Source: Alteromonadaceae bacterium BrNp21-10 (GTDB lineage Bacteria > Pseudomonadota > Gammaproteobacteria > Enterobacterales > Alteromonadaceae). Taken from it: 64,000 nt of DNA. Within the stretch, counting starts at the first letter, position 1. Each line of letters opens with the position of its first letter. Where the stretch lies: the NCBI GenBank assembly GCA_030418115.1, contig JAUHQD010000007.1:124001-188000 (forward strand), read 5' to 3'. Of the stretch, positions 17,277-26,812 are shown one piece after another. Made by a program: the position numbers and the translations under genes. The notes beneath the pieces are model-generated. The model was not told the DNA's origin and ran no database searches. It saw nothing but the letters and a program-made list of their open reading frames with translations.

Positions 17277-18584
17277 TTAACTGATGAATTCATACCATTT
17301 TTGGAGGCTATAGTCGTAAGTGGGCATAACGGTATTCCATACTGCGACGTTGCTAAATCGCGTTTCGTAGCTCCCGCCAGTACGCTTATCTCCTTGCAAT
17401 ACGGATACTTTACCATCAGAGCCTTTAAGGTCGCTGGCTGCAGTTTGCCCCTCGTACCAGTAATCCCACTCGTCTTGGGAAAGTAATGATTTCGAGCGTT
17501 GTGGATTGGAAATGTAATATCCCTGCCGCGCAATAAACGCACCTGGCCATCCCGATAACCACCAATTCATATATTCATAAGCGGCGTCTTTGACACTGCC
17601 TTGGGTATTGGCTGATAAACACATAACCCCATGCCAGCCGCGATACCCTTCTTTGGGGGCTGCATATACCACAGGAACCCCTTGACCATTGAGGGATGCC
17701 ACGGCAGGCGAAAACATACTCTCAATGTTCACTCGCTTACTCTGCATAAATTGCACTGATTCTGGGACCGATGTCCAAAAACCACTGAAGTGGTGATCAC
17801 GTTTAAATTGGGTAAGAATCCGGAATAAATTATCCAACTCTGCTGGGGACATATTGCCAATGTCAGCAAATTGCATAAGCCCTTTGGCTTGGACGGCTAA
17901 GGCTAAATCAAACAGGCCGATGGTGGGGGCGTTGACAATAGCGACTTTGCCCGCATGTTGGCTGTCTAGTAACCATCCCCAGCTTTCGGTTTCATAGGGT
18001 ATCCCTTTGGGGATATATTCAGTGTTATATCCAAATGAATCGACGTTATGAACATAGGGTAAAAAACTGACTTGATCGGTATGCTGTTTGCCTAAGGAAC
18101 CGTCTTTCTGGACATTAATGATTTTATAAGGTGCGTCACCAGCTCCTATTTTTGCATCGTCTTTAAGTTTTCCGGTTTGGGTTAATGAATTGATTTCATC
18201 CCAGTAGCGTATGCGTTTTTTTTCAATAGGTTGAATTGCACCAGATTGCCATAATACATTAATGCTGTTTGACCATTGCTCATACAGGTCGAAGGATGCT
18301 GGTGACATGGATGCTTTTTGTAGCACCGCCGCACTGCCTTTGGGCTCGAATTTAATATTGATCCCCAAATCTTTTTGCGCTTGTAATCGCAACTCTTCCT
18401 GAAGAGTGACATGGGTTCCTAATATTCTTAAGGTGAAGTCTTTTTTGGCATAAACGTAAGGTGCCTTACTCGCAATACCGGCACAAAGCCCTAATTTAGC
18501 TAAGTTTTTTAAGGTATGTCGTTTTTGCTGGTCAACACTGTTTGAGTGGAGAGGGGCGGGTTTTGCTGACTTTTCGGTTGTCAT
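17277..18584 (-). CDS. Extracellular solute-binding protein (spermidine/putrescine-binding-like), partner of sensor kinase
   Basis: About 435 residues from ATG 18584, with AGGAAA upstream at a rather long spacing; ATG 18611 is the alternative. The N-terminus has a [19 protein letters not shown] segment that looks like a Tat signal with Lys-Arg instead of Arg-Arg. The body resembles periplasmic binding proteins of the PotD/SBP_bac_8 type: [14 protein letters not shown] at the first strand, [18 protein letters not shown], and [16 protein letters not shown] near the C-terminus. No permease or ATPase gene is adjacent. The downstream gene is a hybrid histidine kinase, so the protein more likely serves sensing than transport. 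The ligand is unknown. Confidence 0.75.
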   Translation of the reverse strand: MTTEKSAKPAPLHSNSVDQQKRHTLKNLAKLGLCAGIASKAPYVYAKKDFTLRILGTHVTLQEELRLQAQKDLGINIKFEPKGSAAVLQKASMSPASFDLYEQWSNSINVLWQSGAIQPIEKKRIRYWDEINSLTQTGKLKDDAKIGAGDAPYKIINVQKDGSLGKQHTDQVSFLPYVHNVDSFGYNTEYIPKGIPYETESWGWLLDSQHAGKVAIVNAPTIGLFDLALAVQAKGLMQFADIGNMSPAELDNLFRILTQFKRDHHFSGFWTSVPESVQFMQSKRVNIESMFSPAVASLNGQGVPVVYAAPKEGYRGWHGVMCLSANTQGSVKDAAYEYMNWWLSGWPGAFIARQGYYISNPQRSKSLLSQDEWDYWYEGQTAASDLKGSDGKVSVLQGDKRTGGSYETRFSNVAVWNTVMPTYDYSLQKWYEFIS

Positions 18585-18782
18585 AAGTATTCGGTTTCCT
18601 GCATACATCATTGGCTGTCTTTAAGCGTAGCTAAAAAACTAAAAAAAGCTTGCCATCGAATGCCGTAATCCAAATAAGTGTGAGTAAACGAACAAACACC
18701 TATGATATTGAATACTTTATAGAATAAATTTTAGAAAAGTCAGTTAAGGCAATTTATTCAGTGATTAATGTGTACCTAGCGG

Positions 18783-21209
18783 CTATTGACAGTGTAACAA
18801 CAGTTTTTCCAATACTAGCGCACTACTGACGACTATTTCTTGCTGCAATTTTGCAGCTTGCCAAAGTCGCTGGCGATATTGCTGTTGTTGTTCGGTTGTT
18901 AAATGTTCTGCTGTTTTACAGGACTCAACTATTTTTAGGCCTAGATTGGTTACTGCCTCGACAGTTCTTACCACGTCCTCTAAGTTAGCTAAGGCGGAGT
19001 TAGCCTTAATCAAAGTATCTAGGCTAGGAATATTTTTCTGCCATCGTGTTAGGCGCTGTTCAATGTGCGGTAAGGCGGTGGCGTTGCCTTCGCTGAGTTC
19101 ATCAATGTCATTTATAAAGTTAACTAGCGCCAAGCTCTGCGCTGGCAAATAATCCACAAAGCGTTTGAGGTCGGCCAATTGATGGTATTCATCATTTTGG
19201 AATTTACTGTGATGGCGAGTGTAATATTGGGCTTGCTCGATGGCTTCAGCGAAGATTATTAATGGTTGAGTATCCGTACCGGTCGAGGTTAATTGCTGAA
19301 AGCCTGCTTGTTGTTGCTGTTTGTGCTTTAGTCCTACCACTTCATCAGCATAATCCTGCATATGTAATAAACGGCGGTACATGTCTTTTTTGTTGCTGAT
19401 TACTGCCGGTGACCACAAACGTTCGGCAATCGCGTAAAGGCGAGGCCAAATGCGTAAGTCGAGATTATCGGCAGTGACCATTTCACTCCAGATGGTCGCC
19501 TCACCACCAAGAATGTTTTTTTCAATAGCCATAAATTGCGCAGGGGTTAATTTGGGTGATAATTGTTGTTGGCTTAAAAATACCTCGAATTCTTTACTGG
19601 TCTTATCGTTACTAACGCGCTTCCCTGTAATGGGGTACGGGGTGTTGCCAACTGCAATACGCCCATGGATTTGCTGTGGATTTTGCAAATCTAGTTCAAA
19701 TGTTAATGGTCCCATCCAGCTATCTAGCCAAAATTTGGCGTGGTTGTCAGCAAAGGTTAAGTCTTTAAGCGCCCGAGGTTGTTGTTTATTAAGTTGAATG
19801 GAACCGTGGTTGGCATTGTCGTTAGTGGTGAATAAGGCCAGCTCTCCCTGCACCGCGCTGCCTTTTAGACGTGGCATGGTGAATTGCCATTGCTGCCAAC
19901 CTTTGATGTCCACGGCTTTAAAATCGTCAAGGTCGTTAATGGCCAATGGATCGTTGCGATAGTGATAATCAGCTTGCTGAGGTTGGTCGATATAGAATCC
20001 TGTTGATAACAGCCCCTGATAGCCGTGGTTAGCAATTTCGTGTAAAGAATCTAAACCACGCCATGACTGCACCAAAATATCCTTGGGTAAATCAGGGTGG
20101 AAAATTTCATCCCAACCCATCATGTGTTTGCCATATTGGTTTAATAACTTTTGCAGACGCTGATTAAAGTGGGTATGCAATTGATGTTCGTCGCCAAGCT
20201 GATTAGCCTGCATATAAGCTTGAACTTGCGTACTTTGTTGCCATTGTTTACTGTTAACTTCATCACCACCAATATGTAAATAAGGGTCAGGAAACAGCTC
20301 TGCTAACTCGGCAATAATGGTTTCAATAAATTGATAAACTTGCGGGTTAGAGGGATCTAGCAACGGCTCAAACACCCCCCAATGGCGTTGCATTTTGTAG
20401 TCACCGGGCTGAGTAATTAGTTCAGGATAGGCCACTGCAATCGCCGATGCATGCCCCGGTACATCAAACTCTGGCACTACTCGAATACCACGCACGGCGG
20501 CATAAGCCACCACATCCCGCATTTGCACGCGGGTGTAATACAGTCCATCGGATGCTAGTTGCTGTAATTGAGGGTAGGCGTTGGATTCGATGCGCCAACC
20601 TTGATCGTCGGTTAAATGCCAATGTAAGACGTTTAACTTAGCGGATGCCATACCGCGTATTTGCCGTTTAATTGTGTCGATAGGCATGAAGTGACGAACA
20701 CTGTCGATTAATAACCCACGCCACACAAAGCGCGGTTGGTCGGTGATTGCCACTAGGGGAATTCGCGCTTGTGGCCGCTCAACTAATTGCAATAAAGTTT
20801 GAATTGCATGTAGTGCGCCGCGTTCGCTATTGGCGTTAATTTGGATCTGCTCGGCTGTCACCCGTAAATCGTAACTTTCATCTTCATCCAAACTGGGTAA
20901 TGGATTGGTGGTCGGTTGGGTAACATCAATGCTGATATTGGCAGCGTGGTTATCGCTAGTGCGCTGAATACCATCTGCAGCAAGTGACGTCAGTTGTTGA
21001 GTAATGAGATCCATTCTGGCTTTATTGACATGGCTAAACGAGACGTTGAGTTTGGTCGGCAGTTGAAAATGGCCCTCATTCACCACAACCTTTGTCGGAT
21101 AGGGCATCAGGTTTAAAGACGTCGTTGGCAGGTTAGTATTAGCAGAAACCACGGCGCTAACTAACACTGTGCTGATAATCAAAAAGTAAGTGCGGAGAGA
21201 GCGTTTCAT
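18783..21209 (-). CDS. GH20 beta-N-acetylhexosaminidase with insertion in the barrel
   Basis: An 808-residue exported enzyme with a signal peptide ending near VVSA-N. A GH20 N-terminal alpha/beta domain (about 25-165) is followed by the catalytic barrel from about 170. HIGGDEVNSKQW gives the catalytic pair D316-E317; VPEFDVPGHA, MGWDEIF and GGEATIWSEMV are further GH20 blocks. Between the YIDQPQQADYHYRNDPL block (about 415) and GGEATIW (about 560) lies roughly 120 extra residues rich in beta-prone sequence, which ordinary chitobiase-type enzymes lack. The enzyme cleaves terminal GlcNAc or GalNAc from chitin or peptidoglycan fragments. It is the last gene of a six-gene operon; AGGAAC lies before the ATG and the symporter gene ends 21 bases upstream. 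Confidence 0.9.
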   Translation of the reverse strand: MKRSLRTYFLIISTVLVSAVVSANTNLPTTSLNLMPYPTKVVVNEGHFQLPTKLNVSFSHVNKARMDLITQQLTSLAADGIQRTSDNHAANISIDVTQPTTNPLPSLDEDESYDLRVTAEQIQINANSERGALHAIQTLLQLVERPQARIPLVAITDQPRFVWRGLLIDSVRHFMPIDTIKRQIRGMASAKLNVLHWHLTDDQGWRIESNAYPQLQQLASDGLYYTRVQMRDVVAYAAVRGIRVVPEFDVPGHASAIAVAYPELITQPGDYKMQRHWGVFEPLLDPSNPQVYQFIETIIAELAELFPDPYLHIGGDEVNSKQWQQSTQVQAYMQANQLGDEHQLHTHFNQRLQKLLNQYGKHMMGWDEIFHPDLPKDILVQSWRGLDSLHEIANHGYQGLLSTGFYIDQPQQADYHYRNDPLAINDLDDFKAVDIKGWQQWQFTMPRLKGSAVQGELALFTTNDNANHGSIQLNKQQPRALKDLTFADNHAKFWLDSWMGPLTFELDLQNPQQIHGRIAVGNTPYPITGKRVSNDKTSKEFEVFLSQQQLSPKLTPAQFMAIEKNILGGEATIWSEMVTADNLDLRIWPRLYAIAERLWSPAVISNKKDMYRRLLHMQDYADEVVGLKHKQQQQAGFQQLTSTGTDTQPLIIFAEAIEQAQYYTRHHSKFQNDEYHQLADLKRFVDYLPAQSLALVNFINDIDELSEGNATALPHIEQRLTRWQKNIPSLDTLIKANSALANLEDVVRTVEAVTNLGLKIVESCKTAEHLTTEQQQQYRQRLWQAAKLQQEIVVSSALVLEKLLLHCQ

Positions 21210-21230
21210 TAGTGTTCCTGTTTATTGTCT

Positions 21231-22706
21231 TTAAGCTACGGGCGTTGTTGGTGAGTTGTGGCCAGATTCCATCGCCGAGCGCTGTTCTTCAAGAATAGCC
21301 AAAGCTTGTTGCGGACTAACATTGGATTTTGGTGTTAGCAAACTCACTAAGGTGCCGCAGGCTAATGCCGCCGCCAGCGATGGAATAACCGGATTGCCAA
21401 ACAAGGCGTTCCAATCCCCATGGAAATTGATAATTAATGCAGTGCTACTACCTGCAATCAAGCTGGCTAGCGCACCTTGCCAGTTGTAACGTGACCAAAA
21501 GCGCCCGAGTAGGGCACAGGCGCACATCCCTGACATGAGAATGGCAATCATTTTGGTGATATAGCCAATGATGTCGTTGGAGATCATGGCAAATGCCAGC
21601 GCCATGGAAATGGTCACTACCAAACTGATCCGCGACCAAAGCACTGCTTTGTTTGCTAAGGGCATGCGCCCAGTTACCAGTTGAAAAAGATCGCGCATCA
21701 CCACGCTTACGCCTGCAATGGCATCGGAACTGGCGCTGGACATAGTTGCTGAAATACCGGCGATAATAATTAGCACCCCAAGGCCTAGGGGCAATACATT
21801 CAGTGCCATATGGGGAAAGGCAAAGGAAGGATTATCTAAACCGGCTTGGTTGGCATAAGCACTCATACCGATAATGGCAGGAATAATGGAAAAGCCTAAA
21901 TACAACAATCCTGAATACACGAAAGAACGCCGAATGGAACGCACATCGTTACCGGAATAAATCCGTTGGCGAAAAGACGGTGTGGCTAGTATGCCTACAA
22001 GAATAGCTGCGGCTAAGGATATGGCCGGTAATAGGCCGATTTTGTTTATCGCAAACCAACCGCCATTGGCCAGCGGTTGTGCTTGTAACATGGCATCCCA
22101 ACCACCCACTGCATGCACAGAAAAAATCGCCATAAGAAGAAACCCACAGAACAGAATAATGGCCTGAATAGAGTCGGTCCACACAACCGCGGTATAACCA
22201 CCTTTGACCACGTACACAGCAAAACTAAAGGCGATAATGGCTTTAGCCAGTTGCACATCCATACCGGTGAGCCAAGCCAAATACAGGCCACCGCCAATAA
22301 TATGCGCCCCCAACCAACCGATGCTGGCAATAAAGATGATCACCGCAATCAGGTTTTTAATCAGCGTGTTTGCACCAACGTAATAGCTTAACTCTTCACT
22401 CATGGTCATAAAACGCAATTGGCGCATGGGCGCGAACCACCACGCCAATAATAAAATACCAATCGCACCGCCGATGCCATACAGGGTGCCAGCCCAACCA
22501 TTTTGATAGGCAAAACCGACAGCGCCCATGGATGAACCTGTACCGACCATAGTCGCGACTGTGGTACCCAAGGTAAGCAGTAACGGTAGCTTGCGGCCAC
22601 CCAACAAAAATTGCTCGGCGTTATTATTGCGCTTGGACACCGCCCAACCAATAGCAATCATGGCGGCAATGTAGAGTAAAAAAGCAATGACAAAGGTGCT
22701 ATTCAT
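21231..22706 (-). CDS. Sodium:solute symporter (SSS family)
   Basis: A 491-residue polytopic inner-membrane transporter with about 13 hydrophobic segments. Family-typical blocks are the GGRKLPLLLTLGTTVATMVGTGSSMG region after the first helix, GGYTAVVWTDSIQA, SATMSSASSDAIAG (the sodium-site helix), and a C-terminal hydrophilic tail. SSS members carry sugars, amino acids, carboxylates or N-acetylated compounds with sodium. The next gene upstream ends 30 bases away and the GH20 gene starts 21 bases downstream. Inference: it imports the product of the hexosaminidase or the N-acyl-D-amino acid substrate used by the cytosolic enzymes of the operon. Confidence 0.88.
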   Translation of the reverse strand: MNSTFVIAFLLYIAAMIAIGWAVSKRNNNAEQFLLGGRKLPLLLTLGTTVATMVGTGSSMGAVGFAYQNGWAGTLYGIGGAIGILLLAWWFAPMRQLRFMTMSEELSYYVGANTLIKNLIAVIIFIASIGWLGAHIIGGGLYLAWLTGMDVQLAKAIIAFSFAVYVVKGGYTAVVWTDSIQAIILFCGFLLMAIFSVHAVGGWDAMLQAQPLANGGWFAINKIGLLPAISLAAAILVGILATPSFRQRIYSGNDVRSIRRSFVYSGLLYLGFSIIPAIIGMSAYANQAGLDNPSFAFPHMALNVLPLGLGVLIIIAGISATMSSASSDAIAGVSVVMRDLFQLVTGRMPLANKAVLWSRISLVVTISMALAFAMISNDIIGYITKMIAILMSGMCACALLGRFWSRYNWQGALASLIAGSSTALIINFHGDWNALFGNPVIPSLAAALACGTLVSLLTPKSNVSPQQALAILEEQRSAMESGHNSPTTPVA

Positions 22707-22736
22707 AGTGAACTCTAACTCGGTAATAAATTGGCT

Positions 22737-23123
22737 TTAAGGCGCTTTGTAACAGGTGATATCCACTTCTACTTTACAATCCACTACTAGGTCGGCGACG
22801 GCGCAAATACGTGCTGGTGGATGCTCACCAAAAAACTCTTTAAAGACTTTATTAAAGGATTGGAAATAACGAGCATCGGTGAGGATCACCTTGACGTGCG
22901 CCACATCTTCAAAGCCGTAACCGGCTTGTTGCATGATGTCCACACAGTTTTGAATGGCTAAACGAGATTGTTCGATAATGCCACCTTCTACTACTTCGCC
23001 GTCTTTCATCGGCGTTTGCCCAGAGATTAATAGCCAGCCACCGGCTTCTACCGCACTGGAGAAGGGTAAATGTTGGCCGCCAGTGCCGACGCCGCCGTTA
23101 CTGCCATATCGTTTAATTGTCAT
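22737..23123 (-). CDS. RidA family enamine/imine deaminase
   Basis: A 128-residue RidA/YER057c/UK114 family protein. Blocks include GQTPMKDGEVVEGGIIEQS, NCVDIMQQAGYGFEDV, VKVILTDARYFQSFN and HPPARICAVADL, where the Arg is the conserved active-site residue of the archetypal RidA group. The family hydrolyses reactive 2-aminoacrylate and related imines made by PLP-dependent dehydratases. It shares a four-base overlap with the deacylase gene and lies in the same operon as a predicted D-amino-acid PLP enzyme, which would make the enamine this protein clears. AGGTGA serves as ribosome binding site. Confidence 0.88.
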   Translation of the reverse strand: MTIKRYGSNGGVGTGGQHLPFSSAVEAGGWLLISGQTPMKDGEVVEGGIIEQSRLAIQNCVDIMQQAGYGFEDVAHVKVILTDARYFQSFNKVFKEFFGEHPPARICAVADLVVDCKVEVDITCYKAP

Positions 23124-24679
23124 AATTCACCTGTTTTGTTTAATAGATTGTTTAATTGAGTCGTTGATTGATTTGGTAGAAAGCGTCCAGCGCGCGCTAT
23201 GGCTTGGCCTTGGCGAACACCAGAACTAACATTGAGAGCGCTATATTCTGTCGTCTGACTATGTTGATAACTAAGTTGGCCGTTAACCCACACCAACAAC
23301 ACACCATCAGCAAGTTGCTGTGGTTGGCTGAAGGTGGCGGTGTCTTTAATGGTGGCAGGATCAAACAGCACTAGGTCAGCAAAGTAACCGACTTGGATCA
23401 ATCCCCGTTTGGGGATGCTAAATTCCTGTGAAGACAACGCTGTCATTTTATGGATCGCTTTAGCCAGCGGCAGTAGCTTTTTATCACGTGCGTAATGGCC
23501 TAACACTCGAGGAAAACTACCCCACAAGCGCGGGTGCGGATTAGGATCACAAGGCAAGCCATCGGAACCGAACATGGTAAAGGGCGATTGAATAATGCGC
23601 TGCACATCAGCCTCATCCATACCGTGATATACCGCGCCAGCGGGCTGTAACTTTGCTGCCGCAGCTTGCAGGCTCATAGCCCATTGCTGAGCAATACTTT
23701 GTAGTGTGTTGCCTGCCATTTTAGGATGGCTAGTAGACCAAGTAATGAAAATCTCAAAATCATCGGTAACCTGTTTGAGGTCAAGGGTGCTAGAACTGGC
23801 ATTGTAAGGGTAACAATCGCAGCCAATATGCTGATGTTGTTGTGCGTGCTGAATATGCTGGAGCACCTGTTGCGATCGCCCCCAATTGGCTTTTCCGGCG
23901 CATTTTAAATGAGATATCACCACATCCACTTGCGCTTCACGGCCGACTGCAAAGGCTTCATCTAATGCGGCAAGTATGTCGTCAAATTCGCTGCGTAAAT
24001 GGGTGGTATATTTCCCCTGATATTTGGTTAACACCGATGCTAACTGGGTGATTTCATCGAGGCTGGAAGCATTGGCATTATGATAAGCCAATCCAGTACT
24101 TAAGCCTTTAGCACCTTGTTGCATGGCACTGTGCAGCAATTGCTGCATGGCGGTAATTTGCCCTTGATTGGCCGGTTGATGTAAATCGTCCATTACTTGC
24201 GCTCGCAGCGCGGTATGGCCGACTAACGCTAGCACATTGGTGGCCGGTTGAGCCTGGGTAATGGCCTTGACATAATCAGCAAAGTGGCCGTAACGGAATT
24301 CTTGTGGTGCGCCTAATAAGTTAATGGGGTCGGCAAGGGCGCTAGATGAATCAATCGTTTTAAAGGGGCTAGCACTGATACCGCAGTTGCCGACGATAAC
24401 GGTAGTGACGCCCTGGCTGATCTTCGCAAGCATTGATGGATTGCGGATCACTTCTAAATCATCATGGGTGTGCACATCAATAAAACCCGGGGCTAAGGCC
24501 AAGCCTTGTGCATCAATTGTCATCGCCGCACTGAGGTGGGCAAGGTCTCCCACTGCACTAATTTTATCGCCTATGATAGCAATATCCTGAATCTTACTAG
24601 CGGCGCCACTACCATCAAATATCATGGCATTACGAATGAGCAAGTCGGCAGTTTTAATGTGAGTTGTTGGTTGATTCAT
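23120..24679 (-). CDS. N-acyl-D-amino-acid deacylase (amidohydrolase)
   Basis: About 519 residues from ATG 24679; longer versions run into the upstream regulator gene and precede the first conserved block TADLLIRNAMIFDGSG. It is an amidohydrolase-superfamily D-aminoacylase: FIDVHTHDD (metal-binding His pair), VIVGNCGISASPF (metal Cys), STGLAYHNA, VVISHLKCAGKANWGRS, and MFGSDGLPCDPNPHPRLWGSFPRVL (SDG metal Asp). These enzymes release D-amino acids from N-acyl-D-amino acids such as N-acetyl-D-glutamate. The stop overlaps the ridA start by four bases and the start lies four bases after the rpiR-type regulator's stop, so coupling is tight. Confidence 0.9.
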   Translation of the reverse strand: MNQPTTHIKTADLLIRNAMIFDGSGAASKIQDIAIIGDKISAVGDLAHLSAAMTIDAQGLALAPGFIDVHTHDDLEVIRNPSMLAKISQGVTTVIVGNCGISASPFKTIDSSSALADPINLLGAPQEFRYGHFADYVKAITQAQPATNVLALVGHTALRAQVMDDLHQPANQGQITAMQQLLHSAMQQGAKGLSTGLAYHNANASSLDEITQLASVLTKYQGKYTTHLRSEFDDILAALDEAFAVGREAQVDVVISHLKCAGKANWGRSQQVLQHIQHAQQHQHIGCDCYPYNASSSTLDLKQVTDDFEIFITWSTSHPKMAGNTLQSIAQQWAMSLQAAAAKLQPAGAVYHGMDEADVQRIIQSPFTMFGSDGLPCDPNPHPRLWGSFPRVLGHYARDKKLLPLAKAIHKMTALSSQEFSIPKRGLIQVGYFADLVLFDPATIKDTATFSQPQQLADGVLLVWVNGQLSYQHSQTTEYSALNVSSGVRQGQAIARAGRFLPNQSTTQLNNLLNKTGEL

Positions 24680-24683
24680 GCTG

Positions 24684-25535
24684 TTAGTCGCCCAAAGGTA
24701 GACGCTCTGGTCCATGGCGATGTTCATCGAGATGCAGTTTTAAACGACGCAACTTTTCGCGAGATTTACGTTGATTTCGCACAGCTACTTCACTAGCAAT
24801 AATATCGATGGCAGCGAGCATGGCGTAGCGCGAGGCACTGGGCTGAAAAATATAGTCGGCTTCTTGGGTCATGATGGGTAGGTGCACATCGGTAATGGTT
24901 GCCAATGTGCCTTTTGCACAAATGGCAATAATCTGTGCGCCATATTCTTTGGCGATATTCGCTGCTGCGAACACATCTGGGCTTTCGCCACTTAATGATA
25001 AACAGATAACCACATCGCCCTTATTTACCGTGGCCGCGCTCATACGCATTAACATCGGGTCTGAATAGGCGTTACTTTTGACCTCTAATCGAAATAAGCG
25101 GTGGTGGCATTCTTGCGCCATTACCGTACTGCCGCCGCCGACACCGAATATCAGTACATGCTGGGTTTGGCAAATAAGGTCGCAGGCTCGAGTTATCAGC
25201 TCGTCGGTAATTAAACCGGCATTGAGATCGAGAATATCGTGAATAGCCTGATACACCGCAGGTCGAGTTCGACTTTTTACGTCGCTATTGGCATTAAAGC
25301 GTTCACCTACCGCCGCAGACTGTGCGATTTTCATTTTTAAGTCGCGCACATTTTTACAATCTAGCGCGCGGGCTAAGCGGGTAATACTGGCTTGACTGAC
25401 TTTAACCTTGTCTGCCAGTTCACTAATCGACGCACTGGCAGCAAAGCGCAGATCATCCAAAATACACTGGGCCACTTTTTGCTCTGCGGGGCGCAGTGTG
25501 GTTAGCTGATTCTGCATGCGAGATACGATATCCAT
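24684..25535 (-). CDS. RpiR-family transcriptional regulator (HTH-SIS)
   Basis: A 283-residue cytosolic regulator. The N-terminal RpiR helix-turn-helix (about 1-77) contains LRPAEQKVAQCILDDL and VSQASITRLARALDC. The SIS sugar-phosphate-binding domain (about 125-260) contains VLIFGVGGGSTVMAQECHHRL and VVICLSLSGESPDV. RpiR proteins sense phosphosugars; related MurR responds to MurNAc-6-phosphate. It is the second gene of the operon, after the PLP enzyme, and has a good AGGAA site seven bases before the ATG. It probably controls this operon; the long upstream region (26813-27468) is the likely operator location. Confidence 0.9.
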   Translation of the reverse strand: MDIVSRMQNQLTTLRPAEQKVAQCILDDLRFAASASISELADKVKVSQASITRLARALDCKNVRDLKMKIAQSAAVGERFNANSDVKSRTRPAVYQAIHDILDLNAGLITDELITRACDLICQTQHVLIFGVGGGSTVMAQECHHRLFRLEVKSNAYSDPMLMRMSAATVNKGDVVICLSLSGESPDVFAAANIAKEYGAQIIAICAKGTLATITDVHLPIMTQEADYIFQPSASRYAMLAAIDIIASEVAVRNQRKSREKLRRLKLHLDEHRHGPERLPLGD

Positions 25536-25564
25536 TATAATTCCTAGCTGCTAATCACAGTGTG

Positions 25565-26812
25565 TTAAAATTGAGTATCGATTAATTGAGTGATACGCCA
25601 CTGCTCATCGGCAATGGCCAAGGTTCGCCATTTATCTAAAGTAAGGCAGGGATGAGAGGTGGAAAAGCTCAGCATATCCCCTGGCTGAATATCACTATCT
25701 GCGGGTAGTGATAACATGGCGTGTTGATCCATTATCTTGGTTAACTGCCATTGTTTATCTACCGCTACTGGTTGCGGGTTACCGGGGCGAAAAAATAACT
25801 CTGGAGTGGGTAGTCCTGCATCAAAGGCGGCATCCCGTTTACCCATGCCAATAATGGCCATCCCCAGCTCTGGCACTGATTGCACATAAGCCCATAGGGT
25901 TAAGCTACTAATTAGGTCGCCCTGAATATCACAAGCTAATGTACTGCGTTGACGCAATTGTTGTTGGGCGTGCTGATAAATGCCGGTGTCATGGATCAGG
26001 TAACAACCGGGACGCAGCACAATTTGAAAGCGTTCCGATAGCGCCGGTGCATCAAGGGTTTCTGCAACAATGTCATACCAAGCAGAACCTGCGCCACTAA
26101 TGATGATCTTTCCCTCAGCAAATAACTGCTGCTGCTCCATGCAAAGTGCTAGTTGTTTGATGGACTCAACAAACTCGGTAATGGCCAGTGCTGTATTTTC
26201 ACTCTTAATAACGCCTTCGTAGAAGGCAATGCCAGATAAATTAATAGCAGCTAATTGTTGAATGTGTTCGGCCAGTTGCATGGCTTGCTGCGGATTACGT
26301 ACACCGCAACGACCGCCGCTAACGCCAACTTCAATCAGTACATTCAGCGTTAACTGCTGCGGTTGAAAAAAATCATTAAGGGCGTTGGCATTGTCGATGG
26401 AATCAACAAAGCAATAAAACTCTAACTGATATTGGCGAATTAACGCTGCGATGATTTCAAGGTTGCGCTTGCCAACTAATTGGTTGGCCATGACCACGCG
26501 CTGGATACCATTCTCACAAGCGGCTGCTACTTGCGGGGCAGTGGCTAAACTCATGGCCCAAGCGCCCGATGCAATTTGCGCCTTAAACAATGATGGTGCC
26601 ATACTGGTTTTGCCATGAGGTGCGAGCTTAACCCCCATTTTATCGGCGTAATCCGCCATCCACTGCAGGTTATTGTCTAGCGCAGATTGTTGTAAAACCG
26701 CAATTGGCAAGCTGACATCTTCCGCCAGAATATGCCAATTTTCGTTAGCGAGATCGCCGATGCCTTTGCTGGCTAGCGATAAATTAACTGCGGGTGTATG
26801 GGTGCTATGCAT
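25565..26812 (-). CDS. D-threonine aldolase / D-serine dehydratase-like PLP enzyme (amino acid deaminase)
   Basis: A 415-residue fold-type III PLP enzyme: an alanine-racemase-like barrel (about 30-265) followed by a D-serine dehydratase-like C-terminal domain (about 280-400). The segment LAPHGKTSMAPSLFK contains the presumed PLP lysine. IEVGVSGGRCGVRNPQQA and SGAGSAWYDIV match phosphate-binding regions, and the late HAMLSLP plus SFSTSHPCLTLDKW match the metal-binding His-X-Cys part of the dehydratase-like domain. The reaction is probably dehydration or deamination of a D-amino acid. It is the first gene of the operon and pairs logically with the D-aminoacylase and RidA. The exact substrate (D-serine, D-threonine or other) cannot be read from the sequence. 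Confidence 0.83.
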   Translation of the reverse strand: MHSTHTPAVNLSLASKGIGDLANENWHILAEDVSLPIAVLQQSALDNNLQWMADYADKMGVKLAPHGKTSMAPSLFKAQIASGAWAMSLATAPQVAAACENGIQRVVMANQLVGKRNLEIIAALIRQYQLEFYCFVDSIDNANALNDFFQPQQLTLNVLIEVGVSGGRCGVRNPQQAMQLAEHIQQLAAINLSGIAFYEGVIKSENTALAITEFVESIKQLALCMEQQQLFAEGKIIISGAGSAWYDIVAETLDAPALSERFQIVLRPGCYLIHDTGIYQHAQQQLRQRSTLACDIQGDLISSLTLWAYVQSVPELGMAIIGMGKRDAAFDAGLPTPELFFRPGNPQPVAVDKQWQLTKIMDQHAMLSLPADSDIQPGDMLSFSTSHPCLTLDKWRTLAIADEQWRITQLIDTQF

